This document shows positions 22,542 through 37,400 of a DNA stretch of 64,000 nucleotides, piece by piece. The position numbers and the translations under genes are program-made. The stretch's first letter is position 1. The number at the start of each line of letters is the position of its first letter. Origin of the DNA: Aquila chrysaetos chrysaetos (taxonomy: Eukaryota > Chordata > Aves > Accipitriformes > Accipitridae); the NCBI RefSeq assembly GCF_900496995.4, contig NC_044020.1:10310001-10374000 (forward strand), in the 5' to 3' direction. The notes beneath the pieces were generated by a model, which did no database searches, was not told the origin of the DNA, and saw only the letters and a list, made by a program, of their open reading frames with translations.

Positions 22542-25029
22542 ACTAGAGGTGATTTATGTCCCAGACCGTATAGGTACTTTCTCCACAAATATTTGACCCA
22601 GTGAGTGGTCAACCAGTGATCTTCTCACTCTTCCTTCCAACTTACTTTTTCTGTACAGTCAGTAAATGTGTTATTATCTGACCTGAAAGCAGCAACAATA
22701 AAAGATTTGATGTGATAATTGTGTTGCAAGTGCTTGAGAGTTAATTTGAATTAAGCAGTAGTATTGATGATTTAGCCATGATGCAGATGTAACCAAGGCA
22801 AGGTTAGTAGGGAGGACTAGTATTTTAGCAGTCTTAACTGATACCATGAGGCAAAACAATAAGTTGTTGGCCATAGAAGCCCTTTCTCAGATCTGAATAT
22901 GATTTAAGTCACAGGATACAAACACTGATTTAAAAAAAAAAAAAAAAGTAGTATTCTTGTACCCTCATCGTAGCTAATATACAACTTTGAATGTAAGCCC
23001 TCAGGATGCATAAATTTAAGTGTCCTTTTAACACCACTCCTCATTTCCAATGTATAGCTGAAAAGGGGAGTGGAAATCAGATTTCCTTGAGCTAGAAATT
23101 CTGCAAAATAAACACCAGATGGAGCCAGAAAACCATATATTAAAATTTCTGTTTACATTTTATTATGTGTAATCTTTAGATCTTGTTTTCAGTTCTGCCC
23201 ATTTTCTTTTCTTTTCCTTAGTAAAATATCTTTTATATATCTGTAATGTGGTTGAACAGTTTCTGAGGAGCTGTAAATATTCAGGACTTTTTTTGTCTTG
23301 CTGTGGAGACATGCACCGTTTTAGTACACAATAGATACAGAATGTATTATACACATAATATGTATAAAACAATATGAAGTAAGAAACGAGAATTGCAGGG
23401 CAATCAGCTTATCAAAAACTTATTAGAACTTACCACTTTTCAGTTTGCATCTCCTCAAATCTTTTCTGGTGGAGGTGCAGTTTATTGTTAATTTAAACCT
23501 GTTGAAAACGTCTTTTTCAAAATAACTTCCACTCCCTCCTCTCTCCTCTTAGATGCAGTATCCCAAAGATGCTCTGGAATTCTCAGATCAATAGCCTACT
23601 ATATTTTTCAAAGGAAAACAGAAGGCATCACTGACTCACCATGTGCATCTGAAGTTGTTTAAGGCCAAGTTTTCAAATGTAGTTACTGATGAGAAGAGAT
23701 AGTTGTTTTGTGATGGTTCATATTGACCCTTGTAAAGTCTAATTTTTAGACAGAGCACTATGAGATTCAAAGATCATTCCTGACACCACAAAACACAGAC
23801 AGCTGGCCTAGTTCAATACAGAAAAAAAAAAAAAGGGGGGGGGGAGGAAACAGTGTCAAACCATTTAGTTTATAAAAATGGTTTTTTTTTAGAAAAAAAG
23901 AAATTACATTTTCCTCATAATGTATGTGAAAGTATTAAAGTCTTCCTTATGTTAGCTGTACACTTGAGTCTGCCCAGCTCTGTGTGAATGATTTGTCAGG
24001 CGCAGAGGGAGCAGCTTAGCTCTTCCTATCAGCCCTCAGACAACCTGCAAGAGTTTGCTCCTCTCTGCTGCCCTGGTGGCAATGGGCCATCACCAGAGCC
24101 ACGGCTGGAACAGGGAGACTGTCAGGCACCACCTGGCCCAGGGCTCTCCAGAGCGAACTCCAGAGCTCTCCCTTGTCCTAAAAGTTCTCTTTTCCAGAAA
24201 AGGGGAACCTTTAGAGCATGAGGAGTGTAAGCCCCAGGAGAAACAGGAGAACCTACAGAAGGTCTCTGAGCAGCAAGGCTGAAGGGCAGCATGACTCACA
24301 AGTTGGAGTTGAGGTGTCTGTCACAGTCCTGGGGTGACACAATGCAGGAGCCTGGCCTAGTTTCATTGAAGGTTGTTTCTGCATTTTCCAGTAAAATGAC
24401 AAATCAGTCCTTATTCTCGTGGCATGGTCTGATGGTGGATGTCCTAATTCAATCTATGAACCTAAAAATCCAAGACTTGGTCCTCTTTAGAGTAACCCCA
24501 CAAGTTGCTTGGCACAAAAGGAAGGACTCAGAGGGACTTGAGAAAAGGCTAGAAAACCCAAAATACCATCTGAATTTTCTTTATGTGCACGGTAATAATA
24601 AGGAGATACTCCTAAAGCAAACCAACCACGTGAATTTAGAAGAAATACTTTGAATGAAAAAAAAAAAAAGATAATTCAACTGCACATTTTTTTCCTTGCA
24701 GATGCATGAAAATGCATTTTCTGAACAGTTCAGCCATTCATTCCACCCTAACATTGCAACTTAATTCTGCATTTCCACAAAGGGACATCTGCAAGTGCTA
24801 TCTATGAATTTATCATATACCTTGGAATTACATTACCCAGTGACATACGTAGCCTACAGATGGTTCTAACTTACCTGCTTACTATCTGACTACACACCTC
24901 AGTGGCTCTGGTTTCCCCCCTGTAAATGGCTCTACTTTATCCTTTTCTCTCCATTCCTTCAATACATATATATGTATAGGCAACTTATATTTTAACTTGG
25001 ACTCGCTTAACTTTCAACTGTTTCTCCAT
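22542..25029. other. intergenic, no gene seen
   Basis: Holds an A run at 22931-22947, an A-then-G run at about 23822-23846 and a moderately GC-rich patch at 23980-24340 with open frames lacking family resemblance. Confidence 0.5.
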
Positions 25030-25217
25030 GAGGTCAGGCATGCAGTGGAGCAGGTTGGCCAGAGAGGCTATGCCATCTCCATCCTTAGATATTTTCAAGA
25101 CTCAACTTTATAAAGACCTGAGCAACCTGATCTAAGCTCAGTGCTGCTGCTTGGAAGTGGAGGTTGGACTAGAGACCTTCTGAGTTCACTTCACACTTGA
25201 AGTATCCTAACCTATGA
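25030..25217 (+). mobile_element. CR1 LINE 3' fragment, + strand
   Basis: Short degraded CR1 3' end: 'ggttggccagagaggctatg', 'gatattttcaagactcaact', 'gcaacctgatctaagctcag', 'ggttggactagagaccttct', then a worn tail 'atcctaacctatgat'. Confidence 0.8.
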
Positions 25218-28200
25218 TTTTACTGTTTTCTGTTTAGATCCAGTCATTCATTTCTTCTTCCTTGTAATGGAGGAAACAGATTTTTCAGTCTTACCAAGCC
25301 TTGCATCCAAAAATCGTGAAATAACCGTCTACCCTGCCAGGCAAAGTAGAAACCTGTCCAGTAAAAGTTCTAGTGTATAAAGTCAAACCCAAAAGACTGA
25401 TAATTTTATATTTAGGCAGGGTAATGGAGTATCTTGAATGCAAATGAGTCCTGGTTTTAAGTTTTTACCCTGAAGCTACAAGATCTAGAACTGTTCTCTG
25501 AACAACTCCTCCCACAGCCAACTGAGATGTTCCCATGATTGCATGCCCCTGGGACAAGGAATTCAAGAACACTGAAGGCTGAGTCAAGCAAGAAATTATT
25601 GAGCAATGATACCTTTCAGTTCTAGCTGCTGGGCTATGGCCTGACAAGGGCAGTAGTACGAGAAGGACCTTAATTCTCCCGTGGTTCACAGAGAGTCATA
25701 ATTGCACAAGCAGATAATAGACGTGTAATGAATTCCTCTCTGTGCCAGACCTGCAGAGGGCATGATTGCCAGTCATGGAGATTTAGCTGGCAGTTTCAAG
25801 CTGTAGCTGTGCATGCAGCTGTGGGAGCTCCTGGTTCGGCTCCTCACATTCTGATTTAGAGACAGTCGTCACAATCACATCAGATGTGAGACACTGGCAA
25901 AATAGCCCCATCACTCATAGGATGACAGCAATCACCAGCATGCCAATTTTCTGAAATCACTTTTCAGAACAGCACTATGGCTTTTTAAGAATTCAAGTCC
26001 TATCAAATGTGCAGGAAAATGAGCAAAGAAAAAACTGTTATTTATAGCTAAGCTTGCTTGCTGCTGTTAGGGCCCCGAGTGCACCAGCAGGCTCTACATC
26101 TCTACTGCCATGCCTGGGTTGTGAGACAGAGCTGGGAGAAACCTCACTGGGGGTCTCCGTGCCTTGGGTCTGAGGCTGCACGGGTGCTCCTGTCCTCGGT
26201 TCTGTCCAAAGCAAGGCTGCAGCCGTCCTGGCCACCGTCACAGCCCGGCTGCCTGGTCAGCCAGATCTCTGCCCCACTAGAGCCTGCTGGACCACCACCC
26301 TCAGTGCCTGGTCTCCTCCCCATGCCCTCTGGGCAGCCCACCCCGCTCCTGGAGCACTACTTTGTTCTCACTAGCCAGAGTGCAATCACTTATTCCTAAG
26401 AAAGAAGGAAAATAAAGGAACTCGGGTGAGAAAACTTTGTGGAAGAAAAGTCAGTGTCTTCAGAACAGCTATAAAAAGAAGACATATGTGATATAATTAA
26501 AAGAATATAATTAGAATGTGTCTGGCAGAACACCTGAGATTTAAGAATAGTTACTTCTTCTGGATGTGAGTGGGGAGTGTTTATGGCATTGGATGAGTGT
26601 TGCTCTTTCCAGTGAATACTCCTCAGTGTGACATTCTTTGTCACAGCTGGTTCTCTGGCAGAAAAACAAGTTCAAAAAAAGCTTTGGAGGTGAGCAAAAG
26701 AACACAGTATTCTCTTTAGTGCAGAAAAGCTGCATGGTTTTTAAGGTGTTGTTAAACGATACTGTAATTTGGCATAAATCTGTGCTGGGACTGGAAAGGG
26801 CAGTCCTTGTCCTCTCCCACTTGGGACAGTTGAAAAACAGGTCCTACTTAAACAAACCACCTTTCCCCTGCGTAGATTAGTTCTTCACATGACTAAAACG
26901 TGCCAGCAAGAAGCAGGCATCTGCAACAAGCAACTATACTAGGAAAGCGTGTCCCATCCTTTTACTGATAATGTGGGTTTATTTAATATCACCATAGGTT
27001 CTGAAGTTCTTAAGCATGCTTTCTACTGCTAAGGTGTTGCTGGCTACTAAAATAATAAAACATCACAGTGATATTAGCTGGTAGCTGAAGATGCGTAAGC
27101 CTTCTTTCACATGTGTTGAAGAGTCATCCAGAGCTTCTGGAATTAATATTATGATATTTTATATAAGTAAAATCCATGTAAATGAAACATCATACTGGAA
27201 TTTCAGTGATGATCAGTAGATGGTGCTCTTTTCCCGAGTAAGAATTTAAGAAATATTTTCAAATTATCAACAATATTATCAACTTCTTTCAATATTTTTA
27301 TCCCACAGATAATATTTATTAAAAATTAAGTTTCAAACACTTTTTTCCTTCCAAAAGTCACTCCAGATTTTCACTATATTTCATAACAGAGAGACACTGG
27401 TTTAACTGACCCACTTCATTAAACTTGATAGAATAATCTAATTATGGTGTTGCACTTTACCAAGCAGCTCTTCAAAAAGAATATTATTTGTCCAGATTTT
27501 AATTAGCTCTCCTCTTTCTATCATAAGGTTCTTTGTTCTGCTTTTTGTGGGGGAAAAAAAAAACAAACCAAACCCAACAAACAAAAAACCCAAACCAAAA
27601 CAAAAAAACCCAAACAACAAAACCAACCCCCAAACAAAAAAACTTCGTACTGTCTGGTCTTATTTTCTTAGACATCATTTCTTCAGTTTCTTAAAATAAT
27701 CTGAATGTAGAGATCAACTGTAGGGTCAGTATATTTTACCACCTGTTCTCCTTTCAGTAGGAATGTCAACAAGATTTTTTAAAAGTGCTCTCAAAGTTAA
27801 TCAAAATCTCTTGTCTTGGAAAGACTTCCAGGTTTGCACTGGGAGAAGTTCAGGTGACTCCTTGGGATGAGTCACAGCAGTCATGCCTTTACAGGACTGT
27901 GGCTCTCTATATTCAATTTATCTCTGATGCAAGAATATCAACAGTGATGCTTCCTGCTGAGCCCCATTTGTATTTCTTTTTAATCTTAAATGGAAATGAA
28001 AAACCTGCACACAACACACAGAATTGAGAAACCCCACTTACTTGATTACAGTTACTTGATATTCACTTTCTTTCTTTGATGACTGTCATACTCACCGGCA
28101 AGCAAGCAGAGTTCAAATGCTTCCCGTTACCAAGTTTCCAAGAAATTTTGTGCTGGCACTTCCCAAGTTTCCATCACTGAACAAGACAACCCATTCAACT

Positions 28201-31200
28201 GTATCTGGGAATCACAACTTCTGTGAATGCTCTTTGGCAGCCCTGCCCCTGCTTGCTGTGCCTGGGAGCCTCAGAGACCTGTACTGGGGAATTACAGCCC
28301 CAGAGCATCTCAAGCCTCCTCCTGGCTGTGGGGTTTGGGCTAAGTATTTTAAAGGAGCCCAAGGAGGATTTAGGGTTTCTATTGCTAGTAAAATCCAAAA
28401 GACTTCAGATGCCTTTCTGAGGTGCTGGTCTTAACTATAGAAAGCCTTGGGTATTTAGTATACTGGCTAATCTCATTCTCATCACTGCAGTGCGTGAGAA
28501 AGCCAGCCTCTGAGGCTAGCAAAAACAAGTAAAGTAGAAACCACTTCAAGTAAAAAACTCAGATGCTTCTTAAATACCTTCCCTGTAAGAAATATATATT
28601 TTTTCCCCATAGATTTTAATGTTTGATTGATAATAATTATTTTTATCCCATGGGATCTTCAAAAGCATCCTAACGATGAGGACATCTTGACCTCTTTTCC
28701 ATAGCTGTTCAGTGTGTGTCAGGTCTCGTGTGACAGCTGCCCTTACAGAATGGAAAATTTACAAGAATTTAATAAAAATGAAACAAAAAGTCTGGAACTC
28801 ATACTTTGTACACAATTTCTCCTACAATAATTTTTTTAATCCTTTGAATGATTCTTCTGTTCAGGCCAATGTGATCTTACAGGGAGTATACAAATCACTG
28901 TGGTTTCAGACAGCTAATGTCAAGGTTATAATAGGATGAGAGACTCTAGCTTAGGCAAAAATACTCTTTTTTTTTGCCAGATTGCTCAATGTAAGATCAA
29001 CTTTGTGCTCTATATTTGTCTTCAATATGTCATTTAGAACAGGCGATTTAGTTCTGTTTCAGTAACTGAGTGCTCCCACTTTCATAGACTCATTTAGATG
29101 TGAAGAATGAGATCCTTCGCTTCAATAGAATAATTTTTTAAGATGGACTGATAGATCTGTCTCTGTTATGCTTGGGAGCATTGCGGCTGCATAGGTTGTA
29201 AACTCTGTGGATGGGGAAATGTGACAGACTTAAAGGCCTAACTCCAAATTATGAAAAGCATTTAGGGCCAAATTTACAAAGGGACTAATGTTACGCCTTA
29301 CCTTCTGAAATGTTATTGAAGTAGTGAACTGAGATGATCCAGCTGACCCTAACTTCTCTCTGGTAGTGCTTCAAGAAACAGCAAGGCAGGCTCATGCTTT
29401 CCACAAACAAACATTTTTAGTCACACTGTTGTATAGGTACTCTATTAAAATAATGCACCATGTTCATGTATAAGTGTCATGTAAGCTTTATATAATATTG
29501 CTCATATTTTAACATGGTGTAAAAAACTAAATGAAATTAAATAACATGCTCTGATGATTCTGAATGGGAAAAAATTTCACTCCCAAGAAAGCATTTTAAA
29601 TATACTTTTTTTTGTTTCAGATTGAAGCATCTGTTGCTTCTGTTATTTAATTTCTGAATGGGAGAGGAATGAGTAAGCTCAGGGATGAATTGCTATGTGT
29701 ATTTGATTCTGTGTTCTTGTGGGAGGCTACACAAAGGTGTCTTACGAGCTTTGTGAAGTGCACTCTGCAAACTATTGTAGGCCAAAACTAGCATATATTT
29801 TCTGAACATATTATTCTTACTTTCACAGGAGAAAAAAAAATAGGGAGACACAAGTGCTCCAGCTTCACTTAAACCACTTTGTATTGGTCGTGGTCTTCAA
29901 TAACACATACATTCAGATACTCTTAGCCTGACCCTGCATGGCAATTCTTACATAGTGGTGCTTAGTATCTATGTGTGTATTTTGGCCTGGCTTTTTGCTA
30001 ATTTTGTACTGTTTGTTTCAGGAGATCATGATAGGTCCTGCTGTTTTCCGGGTAGAGCTCCCTTCAGAATTCTGTTTACAAATCCTTTTTTGATGTTTTA
30101 TTACATGGAAGCAAAAGTTCTTCTTCAGATACAAAGATCTGTGCTTCTCGAGAGGCGTCTTAATATATTGCTAGTAGTTGCGAGTTCTTTTCACATTAAT
30201 TCATGTCTTGCTACTTAGGTCAAAGCAAAGAGGTTCTGGCAACATCCATTTTAGAGTGAATATTAATAAACAATGTGATACTTAATGAGCATGAGGATAG
30301 AGACTTGAATAACAGGTATCAAATGCATGCTCCTGTTGCCTTAGTAACCATTCGTTCCCCACTGAGGATTTAACTTAACCCAAGAGTCAATGTAAATTTA
30401 ACCCTCAACTATTCAGCTACTTCCCTATTATAGTAAAAGGAAACATTTCCTAGAGCCTTAATAAAATTGCTGGAAGAAATGGTAGCTAATTTGTAATGTT
30501 GTAGCAGATCTTTGGCTCAGTTCACTGTTCACCTGTCAAATACCCTAAGGGCAGGACACTTTCCCTACCTTTTTTGTTTAAGAACCCTGCACATAAGGGT
30601 CAAAAGCCTCATTAAAAATCGCTTTACATCTGAGAATGAGTTTCTGTGGAAACCCACAGGTAAACAAATATTGTTCTAAGGTTACTGATGCTTGTTTAGC
30701 AAAGCGGTTAGCAAAAAAGAAAGATAATATTATTTTCTCCTTCCTGTCCCTTATTTGCACCAGATAGCAACTTGCACGTATAATGCACTTACTCATCATG
30801 AAGAAGGGTGGCTAGATAATACCTCTTCCACTTTTTAGCATCTTTCTTCAGCATAACCTTCAACAAACACCAGCTATCTATAGAAGAACAGAAAACTGCA
30901 GGTAACTCCTGGCAAAAAGCAAAGACAGTCTTAGTGTTACAGTGAGAAAGTAACTCATGGATCTCCTCCTCCTTTCTGACATTTCCATATGGTGACTGTG
31001 GAACCAGGAGCACTTTTCAGGTTATGCAACAGCCCCTCCTTTCATTCTTCTCTCAGTCGGATTTCCAGCGAAAGAAAATCCCGGCATGAAAGGCAAAAGG
31101 GGTCATGCCAGGTCTGGGAGGCTGGGAGACCAGGAGCCTGAGACTGCAGTAGACACCATGGAGCACACCAGCCTCTCAGCCAGGCACAGCCTAAGATAAC

Positions 31201-34200
31201 TTAATGGTCCCTCTGCCCTCTCTCCATACACAGGGTGCCCAGGCAATTATCCTTGCAGCTCATTCCAAAAGCTAGCTCTAATTATTATGGTTCATATCTG
31301 CTGAAGCGTGAAGAGAATTAACTCAAAGCTTAAAGTAAGAAAGAGGAGGAACCAAAGTGTTACGCTGCAGTTGGAGCTGCCTCTGTACTTAGGGAATTCT
31401 TCACAGTACCCTGTAAGTCATATCTGAAAGATATAAAGGGAGAAAGGGAATTAAACTGCTCTCCCTTCATGTCTTCTTGAACTAGACCCTAAAAGACCTG
31501 ATATCAGATGAGCTCCACAGAAGTCAAATCTATGCTACAGATTTGTGCTGACATTGCTCAGGGGTATGAGGAGGTGTGATCCCTGAGCGGCAGACCTGTG
31601 CTAGTAGAGAAACCTTGGTAGGAAGCAGTTATAGATAGGAAAGCTGCACTTCAATGTGTCGCAGGTTGCACTGTATGAAGTGCATCTGCTGGAGCTGTAT
31701 TACCAATCCGAGCTGTTTGCTTTAGTATATCCCAGACTCGGTGAAGCCTCACTAGGCACCATCCTCTTTATTTAGATTTTACCAGATACGTATCTTTTTT
31801 TCCTTTCAGAATCTTGTTTTGGTGTTTCAAAAGTTTCATTTTCCTTCTGTCTAAAACACTCAGAGGAGCACAGCTGTGTCGTGCCACACAGCCCTGTTAA
31901 GGCTGTTGATGTGCAGCAACATATAAACCAAGTTCATTTTGAATGGTCTATTGAGTTGATGGCCTGGACCCCGGGCTGAAACACTTAAACACAGTCTCCA
32001 GAGAGCCTTGAGACTTCTTTATAGGGGAAAGGGTGCCTGCTGAGAAAAAACAGTATGTAAGCATGAAATGACAACTTACATGACTGTGCAGGAGCAGAAC
32101 TGCACAAAGGGAAGAAGCACAGTTGAAAAGGCCTCTTTAATCCTGGTACTCCCTAATTTTTTAGTGTAATACATAATTATTTTGCATGCAGTATATTATT
32201 TATGATGTGAATGCCTCAGGACAAGCTAAATGATTTTCAAAGTCCCACTCCACCTCATAAAAAGGCCCATAGAAACAGCAGAAAAAGAAGTGAATTATGC
32301 AAATAAGTCTTATTTGGAGAAACTATTTTGTTGCTGTTGTTCATAAAATATCTTTTAGTTTCATTCTAATTAGGCATTTTTCTCCCATCATTATCTCCAT
32401 TCCCTCTGCCCAAGGATCCCATACATTTTGCCCTGACCTTTCTACCTCAGTGTTTCCACCTCCATTACACCTTGGCACAGATTAAAGCCTAAAGCACAGA
32501 AATCCTGAGAAGAGCCTTTGCTGCAAAAGCCAGGCTGAAGACCAGGCAAGATAAGCACATTTTTCCCTAATATTTGAATATGTTTCTTCAAAGGAAGAGG
32601 GTAAACGACACAACAGGCAAGGTGCCATTGCAATGCTTTCTTTGCACAGATGACAGTAATGACTATGATGCTTTTTGTTCTTTTTGTGGTCCTTCATTTC
32701 TTTCTTCAAGCAGACCCATGTAACACTGCCCTTAAAGTGGAAGCAGAAAAACCCATTCTGAGGAACCCACACAGCTGCAGTCATGATCTCTGCAGTCTAG
32801 CAAAGCTCTTCAACACACTTTTAAGTCTAAGACGTGAGCTCAAGAGCTTGCAGTGGTCAGGGGCCACTTGCCAGTAGGCTTTGAGTTTACAGAAAGAGAG
32901 GAGCAGCAAGATTTGAATGTTTGGCTTTAGAAGCAGGGCTGTCATGCTGTGGAAGTGTCATGGATCAGGGTGCTGAAGGATGTTCAACTCCTATAGTCAG
33001 GAACAGCTTAGGCAGCAAGGGTGCTGAAGGGGCACTACACCTTATCTTAGGCTTGTATTTGCACCCTCTGCTTTGCAGTAGTGTCACCATCCATTTGGTC
33101 CTGCAGCGAACTGGTTCAAAAATTAAACCAGGCAAAACCAAATCAGGCTTTCCTGCCAGGGCTAGTTTTCATTTGATTTCATTCCCTGAATCATTTGGTT
33201 TTGTTCCCTGAACAAGGTCATAGGATCAGAAAAGTGGGAGCGTGCAACGTGCAGCAGGAAGAGAGAGATGGTGCCACATTAGACTGGCTTAAAACTGTTG
33301 TGGAACTGCACTGTTAGGTACAGTTGCTCTCACCCTTAGAAAACCAATCTATGTTCTGTTTCTTTGATCCTCTGGTAAAATAATGGGATGGAGGGAGTGC
33401 AAAAGCTACAAAATCAGCCTAGTATGTTCCTGCAACCTTCAGCCCCACAATTACAAGGTGTAACTCATTACTGGATATAAAAAGCTCTTCAATTCTTGGA
33501 AAATTTGAGTATTGAAAAGAAGGTCCATTTCATGCATGTGTTCTCACTCTGTTTGCTTTTCATATCTTGCAACAAAGAGAAGTTGTGCTGTTGTTAGGTT
33601 GTTAGTAGCAGAATTTCAAAATGGTTTTGTGTCTACAGACTGCACATCTGTTGGCTGTCAGGTATTATTCAGATTCCTTTTTGCTTTGAGAGAGATGTAT
33701 GGCAACATTTAAAAAGATACCAAATAACCATCCTGCAATAAAGCTTTTGATGAGCATGAAAATCATGAGGCCAGACAGGCAGGTAGCTGTTCAGGTTCTG
33801 CTAGAGTGGGAGTGTGAAAAGGAATCAGTGAATAGGCTCTTAGATCCAGTGGGAGTGTTTCTCTTCTCTCTTCTTCTTTCCCCTTGTATTTCTGAGCCTC
33901 AGAGGAAAAAACACTAACAGCATGAAAGTTAGCAATATTGGAAATGTTGTGGAGAAAGCAATGCTGAAGGGTACAAATGCAGCTGACACGAATACATTGA
34001 AAACTCCTGTTATAGATCCCTGAGTTCTTTGGGGCAATGAAACCTTTCTGTGCTCTCTGTGTGAGTGCTGTAACTTGATAAGACTTCTAAATTGTAACAC
34101 AATGCCAAGGGAAAGAAAAGATAAGCAAAAAGCAGCGTGCTGACTAGGAGGTAAAAACACTGCCACTGACACAGGCTTTTCTTTTGAAATCAAGCTTATG

Positions 34201-34314
34201 GGTATTATTTTAACTAACTCATACTAGTGAGAAATAGCTGTAAAAGATTTTCAGTCCATTAACATGAAATATTTTTCATCAGCAGATGTCAATACACTTC
34301 ATGATGAAGTCAGT
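25218..34314. other. gene-free region, about 9 kb
   Basis: No supportable coding exon. A GC-richer patch lies at 26050-26350. A 90-base tract of only A and C lies at 27554-27643. A strong minus-strand donor-like site occurs near 28095-28090, but its upstream frame is not convincing. Other open frames (up to 105 codons) look random. Confidence 0.5.
27554..27643. repeat. A/C-only low-complexity tract
   Basis: About 90 consecutive bases without any G or T on the + strand, made of AAAC, AACC and ACCC-type units. Preceded by a short G run. Confidence 0.8.
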
Positions 34315-34450
34315 ATGATTGGCATCATATTGCAAATGAGGAAACTGAGGCATAGAGAAGTAACAGAGCTTGATTCAAGGTCACTTGTCTCTGACAGTAC
34401 CACAGTGAATACAATCCAGGAATCTGGAGACTGAATCCAACATTTTCTGC
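34315..34450 (+). mobile_element. ancient MIR-like SINE relic, + strand
   Basis: The segment 'gcaaatgaggaaactgaggc' at 34332 followed by 'atagagaagtaac' and 'tcaaggtcac' matches the well-known core of MIR-type SINEs, which are old and shared among amniotes. The tail (34395-34440) also follows the MIR layout loosely. Assigned from memory of the consensus. Confidence 0.7.
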
Positions 34451-37400
34451 AACTTTATCTTATTTAAAGCGTGTGTGTGCGTTTGTACATATAGATGCAC
34501 ACACATATACACAAACATATGTACTAGCAGATATTCTAGAAATATTTGGAAGTATAATTCTATATTATTTCATACTAGTAATCATCTTGTCAGGAAGGCA
34601 TTGAGCACAACTAATCAAAGAGGGTTCAGAATAATCTTATCTCTAATCACTTTCACCTTTGTAATCCATTAAAAGACACATCTCTGTTGTGCCTTCCATC
34701 TAATTTTTTTTTCAAGAGACACTACTGATCTGACATTTATTGATCTGAGCTTGTCTTCCAAATTGCTAATTTGTTTATATGCACCTAAATGGCTCTAACC
34801 GGGTTTCTGCCAGGATTCTGGTAGAATCTGAAATAGGTTTTTTTGATAAATGAACATGCAGCTTGTATAGTTTGTATAATAATATCTGATTACTGCTCAT
34901 CGTGTTTTCACAAAGTACTTTAATATAGCAAAGGACAACACCAGCCCGTGGGTACAATGGCTACTTTTGTAAATGCTGTAACTTATCCTTTCAGTGAACC
35001 CCTTTAAGTAAGCTGAAGTTAGCCTGCCTAAAATTGTCCCAAGGGAACAATGTGACCTATTTTTTTATTCTTTAAAAGGTACATTTTCATTATCACAGAT
35101 CCTGAAAATTAAAGTTGTATTGGCTATTATAAAGAAATAATAACTTAGTAAGTAAGTATCAAATGCAAGCCACTGAGTTACTTTTTTTCTTTGAGATGAT
35201 CACATCTGTTCCAGTCATATAGGAGTACATTCAAATATGAAATGGTGGGTGGGAAGGTAGCAAGGATGATACAATGGGACCAAGGGTTTTGTGCCAGCAC
35301 TGTAAACTTGCTTATTAATTTGGAGAGTGACAAATCAGATCTGTTTTATTTTTCCTGTTATACTCATCAGGTACTTAATTTGTTGTGATGCTGTTCCGAT
35401 CCTCTGTTATTTTAAGAGGCAGAACTGGTTAGAAATTTGCTAGCAGTACTTCCACTTGAAATCACTTGTTTATCTACTTTCTTTGAATAGTTGTTTATGA
35501 TTTCATTTGAAATGGCAGCATAATGGTTCCATACTACTGTGGGAGTCAGTCACAGTGTAACTTCTCAGGAACTTCTTTCTTCCTGAGGAGATTGCTGTTA
35601 ATCTTCAAGGGACTTTTCTAGATGACAAGTTACAAAAAAATACACTGAAATGAAATGCTCAGAGGATAAAGTTGATCCTGACATCTACTGGAGATATTGC
35701 AAAGTCATATCATCAGAAACTCATTTCTAAAGCCACCATTGGGCTATCAGAGGCAGATCGAGGACTTGTGAGTCTGGGGTAGGATATGGATGCAGGCCTG
35801 GCAAAAAGGAGCTGAGCCCGCTTGAAGCCACTCAGCTTGCCCTCAGCCTGTTTTCCTTAGGGATCTGCTAAATCCCAACTCAGTTCGTTGCCGTTTGCCT
35901 GTCTGTACTCTCAAGACAAAAACAACCTCTTCATTTCCATTCTGAAGAAGTAACTTTTGCACACTCACTGTCTGGCTGGCTGCAATCCATTTCAATGGCC
36001 TTATGACCATCTAGTGGCCAACACAAAAGAGTTTGCATCTAAGTGTCATGTTTTTAACTCAGAAAACTCGGGAGAAAATATCTAGCTCCAGAGAGAGAGA
36101 TGAGTGTATTACCAGCAATTTAAATGGACCAGAATTTCCTCTCTCATCCATGCCATCTTCAGATCTGATTGATCGCCTCTTCATTTTATCTCTCTGTAAC
36201 ACACTGTAATGTTACTCCCTGGCACATGTTTTGGATGCTTCCCAACACAGTTGTTAACCATATAAGTGAAATTATTCTCTTACTGTGAGAGCAGCAAGCT
36301 AGTCAAGAAAGCACTCGAGCAGCTAAAACATCAAGGAACAGAAATGTTCTCCTCTTTCACGCATAGAGTAAGAGCTGCACTTCTGAGAACTGGAGAAGAA
36401 CAAAGTCTCTGTGCAGAACCTGGGCACAGTAAGAAAGGTTCACAGGTGCCTATATCCTACAGCACTGGCTTTGTGAAATTAAATCACACAGTATAAGTTG
36501 AAATCTAAGAGATATTTATGGCATTTATAAAATTGTATTTATAAAATTATTTAAATACTTTCCCACTGTAGTGTTGCAGTTATTGATTATGAACTAGAAA
36601 ATTAATTCTGTAACTCTCTCAGCATGAAGAGAAATGTGGAAAAGGGGATACATCCATGAAGCTTCTTCTCATTTGCTGGTAACTCAGAATGCCCCCAGGA
36701 ATTGTAATAATGCAAAGAACCTATCAGGCTCAGAAAAACAGAGAACATAAAGGTATCATCCCCTATGTACACAGTAATATATGTTTATCAAGCCTTTGGA
36801 TGTGACAGGCTGATGTTTTACCAGATTTTGCTATGGTCAAAATTTATCTAGTCAATGCTTCATTTGTTCTTATGGATAATCTCAGTATTTACTGAGACTC
36901 CTGGGTGTCCAACTGAGTGCACACATGCTTGCTTAACTCCTCCCAATAATGGTTCATCTACAAAACATGCACTGCGAGTAAATGGATAAAAACAGCTAGA
37001 GCCAAGAGCCTTGACCACAGAAGACTTCTCCCAGTTACAACAAACTGGCTGAAGCCCCCAACAATTTAATTCATAACGAGTCTCATCGATGTGGGCAGAC
37101 CTTAACTTTATTCTATCAACCTTTGTTGATCCACTCAGAACAGGAACTGTGGAGTAGTAGGTATCTTGCACTTTTCATTTAGAGTTGTTTTTATTTCATG
37201 TTTTTCCTCTAGGTTTTCTCTTAAGAAGATGCTAAAAGGCACATTTCAATGAACTGGGCTGATGTTGTCAAGCTCATCACTGAATTCCTATGGGGGGGGG
37301 GGGAAACAACAAAACTTTCTACTGAAAAGTGAAAAACAAAACTCTCCACTCCAATTATGTTAATCAGGAATCTGTCTGGAGGATGGGAGTAAAGGGCTGA

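Noticed and set aside
24055..24282. 75-codon frame with a charged C-terminal half
   Set aside because: No family, no flanking splice or promoter signals; probably chance in a GC-richer patch.
28090..28190. Strong minus-strand splice-donor-like site with an acceptor-like site upstream
   Set aside because: The enclosed segment repeats 'ggaaacttgg' and has stops in the tested frames; no coding resemblance.
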